DNA of 37,566 nt, taken from Bryobacterales bacterium. Lineage in GTDB: Bacteria > Acidobacteriota > Terriglobia > Bryobacterales > Bryobacteraceae. Positions 8,985 through 17,833 of this stretch are shown piece after piece (the stretch's first letter is position 1; every line of letters starts with the position of its first letter). The stretch is from positions 1 to 37,566 of the forward strand of contig DAIDIH010000055.1 of assembly GCA_027459465.1 (NCBI GenBank), read 5' to 3'. Position numbers and translations under genes: made by a program. Under the pieces are notes generated by a model. It was given only the letters and a program-made list of their open reading frames with translations, was not told where the DNA came from and did no database searches.

Positions 8985-9366
8985 ATACGCTCCCTCCCTT
9001 GCTGCCTCCACCGGCTACCCCCTCAAGTACGCGTCTCACGCTTACCCGAAGGTTCTTTGCCAGTAGACTCCGCAGATCCTTGCTTGCAGGTTTGAGTCCA
9101 CCGGGCCGGCACCCGAGCTTTCAAACAAAACAAACCACATACGGTCGCGCGCCACGCATCCGGACGAACGGTAAGTCCCCGTGCGGTCACTGCACCCATC
9201 GCAGCCGTCGAATTCTTGAACAATCTCGTCCAGTGCGGCTAACAGCCCATCAATCGTTAATAGGAGCTTTCCCGGAGCGCCCCTCGAGAAGCAGACGACC
9301 CACGCACTGCGTCGATGTCCGGCAGCGTCCCGTCGAACGCCGCCGGATTCGCCGCCACGGCCTGAC
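8985..9366. other. Intergenic region of about 380 bases upstream of the sortase cassette
   Basis: This is the largest gap in the window. It lies between the TonB receptor stop and the start of the LPKTA gene, both minus strand, so it should hold the promoter of the sortase cassette. An AT-richer patch lies around 9115-9145, but no convincing -35/-10 pair could be fixed. On the minus strand an imperfect hairpin can form between GGACTC and GAGTCT (about 9068-9096). Directly after the receptor stop a short frame (GTG 9358 to TAA 9257, 33 residues) has G-rich minus-strand codons like its neighbours, but it has no ribosome site or recognisable homology. It is noted here and not called as a gene. 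Confidence 0.5.
8991..8998 (-). promoter_or_regulatory. Ribosome binding site that fixes the start of the LPKTA protein
   Basis: On the minus strand GGGAGGGA lies six bases before ATG 8984. A longer open frame reaches an upstream start at 9011, but that start would bury this strong site inside the gene and add nine residues ahead of the signal peptide. Confidence 0.7.
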
Positions 9367-12300
9367 TCAGAACTGCAAGTCCAGCGACATCTGCAACTGC
9401 CGCGAACTCCCCGAATCGCCCACTGGGAAGCGCGTCGAAGTGATCTCGCCGAACGTACTAGTCGGCGAAGTGCTCAGGAAGTGATTTGGCTGGCCGAAGT
9501 TCGGATGGTTCAGCATGTCGAACGCATCCACGCGGAACTCAAGCATGTACCGCTCCAGGAAATGGAAGTCTTTCGCAATGGAAGCGTCCACGTCCGCGAA
9601 GCCCGGGCCGATGAGCACGTTCCGGCCGAGGTCGCCGAATGTCGTCGGAATCAGCATGGAGCACCCCGCCGTCGGCGTCGTGCAAATGTTCCCGAACACA
9701 TACTTCGGATTCCCGTCCGGCGCTGAGCCGAGCTTGGTTACGATCGGTCCCAGCACCGTCGGCCGCGAATTGAAGTAGCCGCTCAAGGCGCCGTTCAGCG
9801 TATTAATGTTGAACGGATTGCCGGTCTGGAATTGCATGATCGACCCGATCCGCCATCCGCGCACGATCGGGTTGCCCTTGAACGGCAGCTCATACGTCCC
9901 GTCCAGCACAAACCGGTGCGTCGCGTTGAAGTCCGACAGCCCCCAGTCCCCCGCTACGTTGTAACTGTTCTGCACCACCACGCCCTGGCTGCTCAGCGAG
10001 TTGAAATCGAGCGACTTGGACCACGTGTAAGTCGCGTCTAACTGCAGCCCGTTCGAGTAATGCTTGGTGAAAGTTACCCACAGCGCGTTGTAATCGCTCT
10101 TGCCGTCGCTCGTGGCGGCAGCAATATTGCCAAGCAGCGCGCCCGGATCGATCGGGCTCGACGCCGACAGCGCATGATACGGCCGCACCCCGTTGATCGG
10201 TTGGTTGAGATTCTCGGAGATGCGCAGGTGCGTGGCATGCTGCCCGATGTAGCCCACCGAAATCAGCGACGTCGGCGTGATCTCGCGCGATATGGTGAGA
10301 TTGCGGTCCTGCACGATCGGATCCGTGAAGTTCTGGTTCACCGTGCTTGGGGAGAGTGATCCGGCCGCTTTCGCCGCCGCCAACGCGTTCCCGAATGCTA
10401 CCGTACCAGGCCCGGCAAACGACACCGGATTCGAGAAAGGTGGATTCGAGGCCAGCCCCGAAACCAGGTTCGTCACCGGCTGATCGGTCAGCACCGCATA
10501 GTTGGCCCGCAGAATCGTCTTCCCGTCATGCGTCAGATCCCATGCAATCCCCACGCGCGGCTGAAACAGCTTGTCGTTCTGCTGATAGACGCCGGGATAG
10601 CCGTCGAGGCCGGCCTGAACTAACGATGGACCCGCTACAGGTACACCTGGCGTCATGGAAAGGCCCGGCTGGATAATCGGGTACGCACCCGGATTGAACA
10701 CCACGAAGCGGTTCAGCGCTTCCGTCGGCGTGCCGTTCCAGTCGTACCGGATGCCGTAGTTGATCGTGAAAAACGGCCGCACCTTCCAGCTATCCTGCGC
10801 GAACGCGCCCATCGAATTCACTCCAATCCGGCTCGCCGAGGGCAGCGTGTTCACCGTGAAACCGGTCGCTTCCCCGTTGATGAAGTTAGTCACGTTCGAA
10901 AACGTGAACGTCCCCGGGTCGTTGCCGAAATTATCGTTGATGAACCGCCGGAACTCCCCGCCGAATTCGAACGTGTGCTTGCCGTGAACCCACGAAACCG
11001 TGTCGCTCAGCACACCCGTCGAGTCGCCGCGTCCTTGCGGGAAGCCCGACGGCCCGCCGAAGTTCAGCCCGATTGAACTCACCGTTATCTGCGGCAGGCC
11101 GATCGCCGTATCGACGCCATTGTTAATGTAGTAGTTCGCCGGGTTCAACATCTGGTTCGGCGCGAAGGTGATGTGAATGTGGTTGATGCCGAACCGCGCT
11201 TCGTTCGTCAGCGTCGGCCCGAACACGTGCGTTTCATTCAGCGTGCCCAACTCGCGCCATCCATCGCGTGTGTCGCCGAAGTTCGGAATCGTGTTGCCCT
11301 GCAGCGTCGGCTCCTGCCGGTGGTCGAACTGCCCGGCATAGTAGAAGTTCAACTGGTCCTTCTCGCTGAACTGGTGGCTGATGTTCGCCGTGCCTTGGTC
11401 GATGTTCACCGGCGCCGTCGCCGAGCCTAAAAACGTCGCAGTCCCGAAGTTCGGCGCGGGAATAAAGGGCAGCAGTTTCAGAACCGTCGGGTTCCCGATC
11501 GCTTGCGCCTGCGCCCGCTGGGCATCGCTCAGCACGCCGGTATCGAGCGTCAGACCCTGGCGCTGCCGCAGCCCTTCGTACGTCAGAAAGAAGAACGTCT
11601 TGTTCTTCCAGATCGGGCCGCCCACATCTGCGCCAAACTGGTTCCGCTTGAAGGGCGACATCGGCGTCCCGACGCGGTTGAAGTAATTCCGCGCGTCGAG
11701 GTCGTTATTGCGAAAGTACTCGTATAACTCGCCGTGCAACTCGTTCGTCCCCGCGCGTGTCGCAATGTTGACGATCGCGCCGGAGTTGCGGCCATACTGC
11801 GGCTCAAACGTCGAGTTGTCTACCTTGAACTCGCTCACCGTGTTGATCGTCGGCTGGAAAGTGATCTGGTTCTGCACCATGTCGTTCAGGTTGATGCCGT
11901 TGATCATGAAGTTCACCGTGTCTTCGCGGCTGCCCGCCGTGTTGAACGAAAGCGAGCCCTGACCGCGCAGCGGGAACGTCAGAAAGCCGCTCTGCGGCGG
12001 CGTCACCGAGCCCGGAATGATCAGGCCGAGATCCACGAAATGCCGTCCGTTCAGGGGAAGTTGCTGCACCTCCCGCTGGCCTACCACCCCGCTGATGCCT
12101 GTCGTCGTCGTGTCCACCAGCGGCGGCGCCGCGGCCACTTCGATCGTCTGGCTCGTCGCCCCGACAGTCAGGTGAAAGTCCTGCGTCGCCGTCACCCCCA
12201 CGCTGAGGTTGAGGCTCGTCGTGCTCGTGGTCTGAAAGCCCGGCGCGGACACCTCTACTTTGTAACTGCCAGGAATCAACGACGGTACCGCGTAAGAACC

Positions 12301-12501
12301 GGCCGTGTCCGTAACGGTATTTCGGGCTTCTCCGGTCCCCGTGTTCGTCACCACAACTTTCGCGTTGGCGATCGTCCCGCCGGCCGGATCGTAAACCGTT
12401 CCTTGAATCGTGCCGGTGGATTGTGCCAGCGCGCCGGGAACCATCGTTGCGAGCATCAAGAGCGCCGTCGCGGCGCCTCGAACGAGCGAGTGAAATTTCA
12501 T
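9367..12501 (-). CDS. Oar-like TonB-dependent receptor with N-terminal carboxypeptidase-regulatory-like domain
   Basis: The protein has 1044 residues. The start ATG 12501 has GGAGGAGAG about seven bases upstream. After a signal peptide (LLMLATMVPGALAQ), a CarboxypepD_reg-like beta-sandwich spans about 28-115 (TIQGTVYDPAGGTIANAKV). A plug domain follows (QLPLNGRHFVDL, then FMINGINLNDMVQNQ and SEFKVDNSTFEPQYGRNSG). A long beta-barrel then runs to a terminal Phe (SLDLQF), the usual outer-membrane C-terminus. These large receptors are hallmark proteins of Acidobacteriota and are thought to take up large substrates such as glycan fragments. Unlike most minus-strand genes here, it ends many codons in C, which fits high expression. 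No transporter partner is adjacent. Confidence 0.9.
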   Translation of the reverse strand: MKFHSLVRGAATALLMLATMVPGALAQSTGTIQGTVYDPAGGTIANAKVVVTNTGTGEARNTVTDTAGSYAVPSLIPGSYKVEVSAPGFQTTSTTSLNLSVGVTATQDFHLTVGATSQTIEVAAAPPLVDTTTTGISGVVGQREVQQLPLNGRHFVDLGLIIPGSVTPPQSGFLTFPLRGQGSLSFNTAGSREDTVNFMINGINLNDMVQNQITFQPTINTVSEFKVDNSTFEPQYGRNSGAIVNIATRAGTNELHGELYEYFRNNDLDARNYFNRVGTPMSPFKRNQFGADVGGPIWKNKTFFFLTYEGLRQRQGLTLDTGVLSDAQRAQAQAIGNPTVLKLLPFIPAPNFGTATFLGSATAPVNIDQGTANISHQFSEKDQLNFYYAGQFDHRQEPTLQGNTIPNFGDTRDGWRELGTLNETHVFGPTLTNEARFGINHIHITFAPNQMLNPANYYINNGVDTAIGLPQITVSSIGLNFGGPSGFPQGRGDSTGVLSDTVSWVHGKHTFEFGGEFRRFINDNFGNDPGTFTFSNVTNFINGEATGFTVNTLPSASRIGVNSMGAFAQDSWKVRPFFTINYGIRYDWNGTPTEALNRFVVFNPGAYPIIQPGLSMTPGVPVAGPSLVQAGLDGYPGVYQQNDKLFQPRVGIAWDLTHDGKTILRANYAVLTDQPVTNLVSGLASNPPFSNPVSFAGPGTVAFGNALAAAKAAGSLSPSTVNQNFTDPIVQDRNLTISREITPTSLISVGYIGQHATHLRISENLNQPINGVRPYHALSASSPIDPGALLGNIAAATSDGKSDYNALWVTFTKHYSNGLQLDATYTWSKSLDFNSLSSQGVVVQNSYNVAGDWGLSDFNATHRFVLDGTYELPFKGNPIVRGWRIGSIMQFQTGNPFNINTLNGALSGYFNSRPTVLGPIVTKLGSAPDGNPKYVFGNICTTPTAGCSMLIPTTFGDLGRNVLIGPGFADVDASIAKDFHFLERYMLEFRVDAFDMLNHPNFGQPNHFLSTSPTSTFGEITSTRFPVGDSGSSRQLQMSLDLQF

Positions 12502-12523
12502 GATCGACTCTCCTCCTTCACCA

Positions 12524-12540
12524 CCGCTCGGCTCGAGCGG
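12524..12540. repeat. Short inverted repeat in the leader of the TonB receptor gene
   Basis: CCGCTC and GAGCGG are separated by five bases, just upstream of the receptor ribosome site. No T-run follows in the minus direction, so it is not a terminator. It could be an operator or leader hairpin, or chance in GC-rich DNA. Confidence 0.3.
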
Positions 12541-12647
12541 GGTGAATAAACAATGACTTACAAATGTCTTCGCACGAGGAAGCCAAAGACCCAGGCGGCC
12601 AGCGAGGACGCGCCGCGTTATCTATACCTTCGGAAATGACCCCAACT

Positions 12648-12668
12648 AAAACCCGCCACCCCGGCGGG
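12648..12668 (-). terminator. Intrinsic terminator of the APC permease operon
   Basis: Read on the minus strand, a perfect 6-bp stem (CCCGCC, loop GGGGT, GGCGGG) is followed at once by TTTTAGTT. It begins eight bases after the permease stop codon, exactly where the minus-strand operon starting near 17677 should end. It is the only clear rho-independent terminator seen in the window. Confidence 0.75.
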
Positions 12669-12675
12669 ACGGCGC

Positions 12676-14181
12676 TTACCGGCCGGCGGGCTGTTGAACA
12701 GCCGCCTCGGCGGGCGCCGCCGCAAGCCGGCTATGGCTGCGACTGTACAGAAAGTATATCAGGAAGCCGACTAACATCCAGCCGCCCGCCGTAAGTTGCG
12801 TGCGGAGGTCGAGCGAAACGATCATCCCGGAGCAGACGATGACTCCGAGAATCGGCACCAGCGGAACGAGTGGCACCCGGAACGGACGCGGAATGTCCGG
12901 TTGCCGCCGCCGCAGAATCCATACGCCGATCGAGACCAGCACGAACGCAAACAGCGTGCCGATGCTCGTAAGGTCGCCGGCCAGCGACTCCGGCAGCAGT
13001 CCGGCAAACAGGCCGACGAACAGCAGAAGTACGATGTTGCTCTTATACGGTGTGCGCCAACTCGGATGCAGATCGGAAAACAACTTTGGCAGCAGACCGT
13101 CGGTCGACATCGAGTAAAACACGCGGCTCTGGCCCAGCAGCATCACCAGAATTACCGACGAGAAGCCGAGCAAAATGGCGATGGTGACCAGCGTCGCCAG
13201 CCAGCCGAAGCCCGGCATGTGGTGTTGGATGGCGTAGGCGACAGAGGCTTCCTTCCCCACGGTCAGGAACTCGCGCCAGTTAGCGACGCCCGTCAGCACG
13301 TAACTGAACGTCACGTAAAGAAACGTGCAGACAGCGAGAGAACCGAGAATGCCGATGGGCATGTCCCGGGTCGGATTCTTCGCCTCCTGCGCGGCGGTGG
13401 AAACCGCGTCGAACCCAATGAAGGCGAAGAAAACAATGCCCGCTCCGCCGAGCACGCCGCCCCAGCCGTGATGGAACGTCCCCGCGTGCCCGGGTTCACT
13501 CGCCGGAATCAGATACGGCGTGTGATTGGCAGGGTTCACAAAATGCCAGCCCACCAGAATGAAAACAATCACGATCGACACCTTCAGCGCCACAATGACG
13601 GCGTTGACGGTCGAAGATTCCTGCGTGCCCTTGATCAACAACAACGTAAGTAAAACTAAGATGCACAGCGCGGGAACATTCACGATCCCATGCACTCCGC
13701 CGGACGACACTTCAAGCGGCGAGTGGCACCATTCAAACGGAATTCGTCCAGAGACTAAGTTGTTCAAATACTCGCTCCAGGAAATGGCGACGGTGGCAGC
13801 CCCAAGAGCGTATTCAAGAACTAATGCCCATCCTATCGTCCAGGCGACAAACTCGCCCATCGTAACGTAGGAATAAGTGTAAGCACTGCCGGCGATCGGC
13901 ATCATCGCCGCGAACTCGGCGTAGCAGAGTCCGGCGAAACAGCAGCCAACGGCGGCAATGATAAAAGAACTCGTAACGGCGGGTCCGGCCGCCTCGCCGC
14001 TCGCGGCAGCCGTGCGGACGAACAATCCGGCGCCGATAATGGCTCCGACCCCAAGCGCTATCAGCCCCGTGGCGCTTAGGGTGCGTTTCAGACCGTGCGC
14101 CTGATCGGAGGCCTGTTCCAGAAGGGTAGCAAGCGATTTCCGTCGGAATAGGGCCATGGATCTTGAAAGTGTAGCAGACAT
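12676..14181 (-). CDS. APC family amino acid permease (cationic amino acid transporter type)
   Basis: The product has about 501 residues. ATG 14181 is preferred; a GTG three bases earlier and an ATG at 14157 are alternatives. The first membrane segment carries the APC signature (GVGAIIGAGLFV), and about 12-14 hydrophobic segments follow. Other landmarks are CYAEFAAMMPIAGSAYTYSY in the second and third helices, FFAFIGFDAVSTAAQEAKNP in the middle and VLVMLLGQSRVFYSMSTDGLLP. All are typical of the CAT/YfnA-like branch. It likely imports or exchanges amino acids across the inner membrane. It is the last gene of a packed minus-strand operon, four bases after the CPBP protease stop, with a terminator directly behind it. 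Confidence 0.9.
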   Translation of the reverse strand: MSATLSRSMALFRRKSLATLLEQASDQAHGLKRTLSATGLIALGVGAIIGAGLFVRTAAASGEAAGPAVTSSFIIAAVGCCFAGLCYAEFAAMMPIAGSAYTYSYVTMGEFVAWTIGWALVLEYALGAATVAISWSEYLNNLVSGRIPFEWCHSPLEVSSGGVHGIVNVPALCILVLLTLLLIKGTQESSTVNAVIVALKVSIVIVFILVGWHFVNPANHTPYLIPASEPGHAGTFHHGWGGVLGGAGIVFFAFIGFDAVSTAAQEAKNPTRDMPIGILGSLAVCTFLYVTFSYVLTGVANWREFLTVGKEASVAYAIQHHMPGFGWLATLVTIAILLGFSSVILVMLLGQSRVFYSMSTDGLLPKLFSDLHPSWRTPYKSNIVLLLFVGLFAGLLPESLAGDLTSIGTLFAFVLVSIGVWILRRRQPDIPRPFRVPLVPLVPILGVIVCSGMIVSLDLRTQLTAGGWMLVGFLIYFLYSRSHSRLAAAPAEAAVQQPAGR

Positions 14182-14185
14182 CACT

Positions 14186-15202
14186 CTACCCCGCGAAGAA
14201 AGTTCTCCACGCGGCGACCACCAGCGCGTGGGTCACCATCGGCGCCCGGATCGACCCCGTCCGCCACCACGCCGCCCCGCACGCCAGACCCAGCAGCGTG
14301 GCCAATCCGCTCCACCGGTAGTTCGGGAACCCCCGGAACGGCAGATGGCACGCCCCGAAAATCACCGACGCCGCCACCAGCGCCGCGAAATTGCTGTTCC
14401 ACGCCCGCGCCAGCAGAGCTTGCAGAAAGCCCCGGAAAAAAAACTCCTCGGCCAGCGCCACCGTCCACAAAAATCCGAAAAACACCCCCAACGCCGTCAC
14501 CGGCGCGCGGTACCACGGCCCGCGCATCCCGAAATGAAGCAGGTGCAGCGTCCACACCAGAGCCCCCGCCGGAATCAAAAACACGACAAAATGTTCGAAC
14601 CCCACCTTCCAGTCCTCCGCCTCCGGCAGAAAACGGAACCGCGCCTCCCATCCCCGCACCCCAAGCACCGCCAGAATCCCCGTGTGAATCCACATCAGCC
14701 GCCCCAGAATGTCGAGCGACAGATGCGGCGCCGGGTGCGGATAAATCTGAGCGAACACATGCGTCAGATACACCGCCGCCGCCGCTCCAAGAAACAGCAC
14801 GTCCGACAGCGCATTCGGCCGCGTCGCCGCGTACCAGAACGACAGCACGGCGGCCAACAAAAGCAGCAGCCCGAACTCGGGCAAACGGAACCCGCCCAGC
14901 CGCAGCGTCAGCAGAAGGTACGGCACGGCCGCGGCCATCGTCAAAAACGCCGCCCGCGCCGCCGCGGACCCCAACGAAGTGAACGCCCGCCGCGGCGCGT
15001 CGAAACCCGGAATCAGATACAGCGCCGCTTCCGCGCAAAACGCCGGCAAAACCGCCCACAACAAAGACTGGGAGAAATGTTTTTGCTGCGCGTAAACGAA
15101 TCCGCCCGCCGCCAGCGCCGCCCACACCACCACCAAGGCCAGCAGGTAAGCGCCCCAGCCCCCGTCACCCTTCGCCGGGCGGGGCTTGGCGCGTCCGCTC
15201 AC
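14186..15202 (-). CDS. CPBP family intramembrane metalloprotease
   Basis: The protein has 338 residues with about eight hydrophobic segments. The family motifs are visible: EEFFFRG with Glu252, Glu253 and Arg257, then FGACH with His286, and a further His near the C-terminus in MVTHALVVAAWR. CPBP (CAAX protease / bacteriocin-processing) enzymes cleave substrates within the membrane; in bacteria most have no known substrate. The start is GTG 15202, whose bases overlap the TGA of the preceding isomerase gene (GTGA), so translation is probably coupled. Confidence 0.88.
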   Translation of the reverse strand: MSGRAKPRPAKGDGGWGAYLLALVVVWAALAAGGFVYAQQKHFSQSLLWAVLPAFCAEAALYLIPGFDAPRRAFTSLGSAAARAAFLTMAAAVPYLLLTLRLGGFRLPEFGLLLLLAAVLSFWYAATRPNALSDVLFLGAAAAVYLTHVFAQIYPHPAPHLSLDILGRLMWIHTGILAVLGVRGWEARFRFLPEAEDWKVGFEHFVVFLIPAGALVWTLHLLHFGMRGPWYRAPVTALGVFFGFLWTVALAEEFFFRGFLQALLARAWNSNFAALVAASVIFGACHLPFRGFPNYRWSGLATLLGLACGAAWWRTGSIRAPMVTHALVVAAWRTFFAG

Positions 15203-16041
15203 GGCGTCTCCCCAACGAGACTGCGCAGCAAAGCGATGCCGCGGGCCAGGTCCCGCCGCCGCGCCGCTTCATCCCCCGTCTCCCGCTCCACGTTCAGCGG
15301 GCCCGCGAACCCAAGCGACTGCAGTTTCCCCACAAACGCCGCAATATTCACCGCCCCTTCGCCCAGCGGAACCTCGTGGCCCAGCGCCCCCGCTGGCGCC
15401 GACGGCGGCCACAGCCCATCCTTCAAATGAACCGACAGCAGCCGCGGCGCCAGAATCCGCAGCGCCGCCAGCGGCTGCCCCGACCCGTACAGAATCATAT
15501 TCGCCGGGTCGAAGTTCACCCCCACGTTCACCCGCTCCACTTCATCCAGAAACGCCAGCAGCGCCGTCGCTGATTCCTGCCCCGTCTCCAGCGCAAACGT
15601 CTGCTCGTACTTCGCGCAGTGGTCCGCCACCGCGCGCACCGCTTCAACCGCCCGCCCGTATCGCTCGTCTTTCCGGTCCGCCGGAATGCACCCGATATGA
15701 CACGCAATCGAACCCACTCCCAGTTGAGCCGCGAAATCGCTCAGCTCGAGCGTGCGCGCGACCCTCTCCTTCTGCGTCGCCGCCGGCACGAAGCCCACCG
15801 TCGCCTCCACCGTCGGAATATCCGCGTAGCTCTCCCCCGCGTAGGCCGCAAACAGTGTCACCAGCTTGAACTCGTGCGAAGCAAGTTCTTCGCGCCACCG
15901 CAGCGCGTTCTCCTCGCTCAGCGCGTAAGTCGGCTCAAAGCCGAGTTGCCCGCACCTCACCCCCAACGCGGCAATCGTCTCGATCGGGTCGCGTTCGGCC
16001 CAAAACATAACGCCCGGTTCGCGTGGTCTCAGATTTGGCAT
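15199..16041 (-). CDS. Sugar phosphate isomerase/epimerase-like TIM barrel (xylose isomerase-like)
   Basis: The start is ATG 16041, chosen because AGGAG lies six bases upstream; the open frame extends further but without a ribosome site. The product has 280 residues. Segments typical of AP endonuclease family 2 / xylose isomerase-like barrels are visible: GVRCGQLGFEP, LGVGSIACHIG, FALETGQES, VGVNFDPANMILYG and LLSVHLKDG. Glu in ALETGQ, Asp in NFDPAN and His in SVHLKDG are plausible metal ligands. The start lies within the end of the Gfo/Idh/MocA gene (13-base overlap). This pairing of oxidoreductase and isomerase is common for catabolism of inositol-like or rare sugars. The actual substrate is unknown. 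Confidence 0.85.
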   Translation of the reverse strand: MPNLRPREPGVMFWAERDPIETIAALGVRCGQLGFEPTYALSEENALRWREELASHEFKLVTLFAAYAGESYADIPTVEATVGFVPAATQKERVARTLELSDFAAQLGVGSIACHIGCIPADRKDERYGRAVEAVRAVADHCAKYEQTFALETGQESATALLAFLDEVERVNVGVNFDPANMILYGSGQPLAALRILAPRLLSVHLKDGLWPPSAPAGALGHEVPLGEGAVNIAAFVGKLQSLGFAGPLNVERETGDEAARRRDLARGIALLRSLVGETP

Positions 16042-17015
16042 ACAAGCTCCTGTCCCCCCTGGTTGCGCGATGCCCGCGCCAGCATCGCCAGGCGCACCGC
16101 GCGGGCCGAATCCTCCGGCATGCACCGCTCCGGTTGTGTCCCCGTCCGGCAACAGTCGAGGAAATAAGCAATCTCGGTCGCGTACCCATTCTCGTCCGGC
16201 ACAGCCAGTTTCTCCGCCTTCGCCTCCCGGTACAGCGTGACGCCGCCCGCGTACTCCAGCACGCCGCGGTCGAACACCGCCGTGTATCCCGCCCGGAACG
16301 GATACTCAATCCGCCCCCGCCATCCTCCCGACACCGAGCAGATCACCCCGCCCGGATACAGCAGCCCCGCATCCAGCACATCGATGCCGTGCCCCGCGTC
16401 CGCATACCCCCGTGCACGAATCGCCGCCGGCGGCCCCAGCAGGCTCAGCGCAATGTCGAAGTCGTGTATTAGCAGATCCACCGCCGCCCCGCCCGTCTGG
16501 TTCGGATCGGCAAACCACTCGGACCACGTCGGCGCCGAACACGCCCGGTGCAGCGTCAGCGCCCGCAACCGCCCCAGTTCCCCCGACGCCGCAAACGCCC
16601 GCAGCGGATCGTACGCCGGATGAAACCGCAACACGTGCGCCGCCATCAACACCCGCCCGGAACCTCGCGCCGCTTCGAGCATCGCATCGAGGTCGTGCTC
16701 CGTCAAAGCCATCGGCTTCTCCACCAGCACGTGCTTTCCATGCGCGAGCCCCGCCAACGCCGCCGGAGCGTGCATCGGAGTCGGCAGACAAATGTCGATC
16801 GCGTCAATCGACGGGTCGTCGTACAGCGCGTCCGCCGCCGGCAGAATGCGCGTATTCGACAAATCGAGCGACTCGGCGCCCGTGGCCAGATTGCCCTGCG
16901 CGCGTCGCGTCGCATTCAAAGTCACGAGCGCCGCAAGCTTGGCGCCGGGGAGTTTTGCAATGGCCGCGGCGTGCGTGGCGCCCATGAAGCCGAAGCCGAG
17001 GACGGCGATGTTCAA
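16029..17015 (-). CDS. Gfo/Idh/MocA family NAD(P)-dependent oxidoreductase
   Basis: A start at TTG 17015 is inferred because the Rossmann strand (NIAVLGFGFMGATH) begins immediately after it. Further upstream the frame is open to 17207 but overlaps the preceding gene and is not protein-like. The product has 328 residues. Beyond the GFGFMG dinucleotide loop, the family motif EKPMA (in HVLVEKPMALTEHDLD) carries the conserved Lys. VDLLIHDFDIALSLLG holds the usual Asp/His region. These enzymes oxidise or reduce sugars and cyclitols. The gene is followed by a 13-base overlap with the TIM-barrel isomerase gene and preceded, 44 bases away, by a hypothetical gene. No Shine-Dalgarno is evident, so the exact start is uncertain. 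Confidence 0.83.
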   Translation of the reverse strand: MNIAVLGFGFMGATHAAAIAKLPGAKLAALVTLNATRRAQGNLATGAESLDLSNTRILPAADALYDDPSIDAIDICLPTPMHAPAALAGLAHGKHVLVEKPMALTEHDLDAMLEAARGSGRVLMAAHVLRFHPAYDPLRAFAASGELGRLRALTLHRACSAPTWSEWFADPNQTGGAAVDLLIHDFDIALSLLGPPAAIRARGYADAGHGIDVLDAGLLYPGGVICSVSGGWRGRIEYPFRAGYTAVFDRGVLEYAGGVTLYREAKAEKLAVPDENGYATEIAYFLDCCRTGTQPERCMPEDSARAVRLAMLARASRNQGGQELVCQI

Positions 17016-17059
17016 TCCAGTATGGTACCGCTTGGCCGCGCGCCGCACCCGCCGCGCCG

Positions 17060-17677
17060 CTACTGGATGTTCATGTCCACCACGTCGAACGTGAACCGCT
17101 CCGGAGGCAGTGACGAAACCGGCTCCGGACTCAGATGCGCCCACGTCCGGTACGCCGTGTTCGCCAGCGTCGAGTTCAGGTAGAACAGAAACTGATTCGA
17201 GAAGCACGAAATCGGCGGCGGCTGCCGGAACGTCAGCCGCGTCCCCACCGCTGTCTCAATGCCAACCTCCGGCCTCGGCTGCATCTTGTCCTCCAGAAGC
17301 TGCACGAAACTCGACCGCCCCGCGTGCGGCCACAGGTCCGCCCGCAGCAGGTTCCGCAGCTCCATCCGCGCCCCGAACGTGATCTCGCACTGCCGGATCC
17401 ATTCCAGAATCGAATCGCCCCACCGCCAGTGCGTCACGAACGCCAGGTACTGGTCCACCAGGTTGATCGCCAGGTCCATCCGCCGGCGCTCGGCATCGTC
17501 CATCGACGTCGGAATCGTCTCCGCCATCATGTCCTCTGACTCGATGATGTTGTTGGCCATGCCCACCACGCGGTCCAACCGCTTCACGTTGGGCGCGCTG
17601 TGCACAAGAAGGGGCGGAAGCTCGTGAGTCTTGTCTCCGGGCACCTCGACAAAACGCCTTTCGCCTACGATATCCAT
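17060..17677 (-). CDS. Hypothetical protein, first gene of the minus-strand operon
   Basis: The protein has 205 residues and is not recognised. ATG 17677 has AAGAGG about seven bases upstream. No signal peptide, membrane segment or known motif is visible. The sequence is mostly helical in character in its middle (AERRRMDLAINLVDQYLAFV, then WRWGDSILEWIRQCE). It ends in a beta-like segment (RFTFDVVDMNIQ). It looks cytoplasmic. Its place at the head of the operon suggests a conserved helper, but nothing in the sequence gives a role. Base composition on the minus strand (G-ending codons) matches its neighbours, so it looks native. Confidence 0.7.
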   Translation of the reverse strand: MDIVGERRFVEVPGDKTHELPPLLVHSAPNVKRLDRVVGMANNIIESEDMMAETIPTSMDDAERRRMDLAINLVDQYLAFVTHWRWGDSILEWIRQCEITFGARMELRNLLRADLWPHAGRSSFVQLLEDKMQPRPEVGIETAVGTRLTFRQPPPISCFSNQFLFYLNSTLANTAYRTWAHLSPEPVSSLPPERFTFDVVDMNIQ

Positions 17678-17736
17678 CGTTCGCCTCTTTCCTTTCTTAT
17701 CGACGACGAAGTCGGAATCACTCGTATCTCCGCAAC

Positions 17737-17763
17737 ATAATAGATGTCGCCCATCGATTGCAA
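17737..17763 (-). promoter_or_regulatory. Candidate promoter for the minus-strand operon
   Basis: On the minus strand a TTGCAA (17758-17763) lies 15 bases before TATTAT (17737-17742), about 60 bases upstream of ATG 17677. The -10 fits TATAAT at five of six positions; the -35 match is weak and the spacing short. It lies in the divergent region shared with the ROK kinase gene. Confidence 0.3.
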
Positions 17764-17833
17764 GTTTCTCGCCTCACATCCCGCCGCGCGGGGCGGGGAA
17801 GTCGCCCGCCCGTTCCTGCTATCATGCGGCTCG

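Noticed and set aside
9000-9130. Possible c-di-GMP or similar riboswitch upstream of the LPKTA gene (minus strand contains GGCAAA and GACGC words and small hairpins)
   Set aside because: The conserved order and spacing of the known GEMM core are not met, and no other riboswitch consensus fits. Only a weak hairpin is supported.
9257-9358. 33-residue frame directly after the TonB receptor stop
   Set aside because: Codon style looks native but there is no ribosome binding site, no homology and no conserved motif. It is noted under the intergenic entry only.
14156-15430. Plus-strand frame of 424 codons opposite the CPBP and isomerase genes
   Set aside because: Very Arg/Pro/Gln-rich, no domain, and fully antisense to two genes with clear family motifs.
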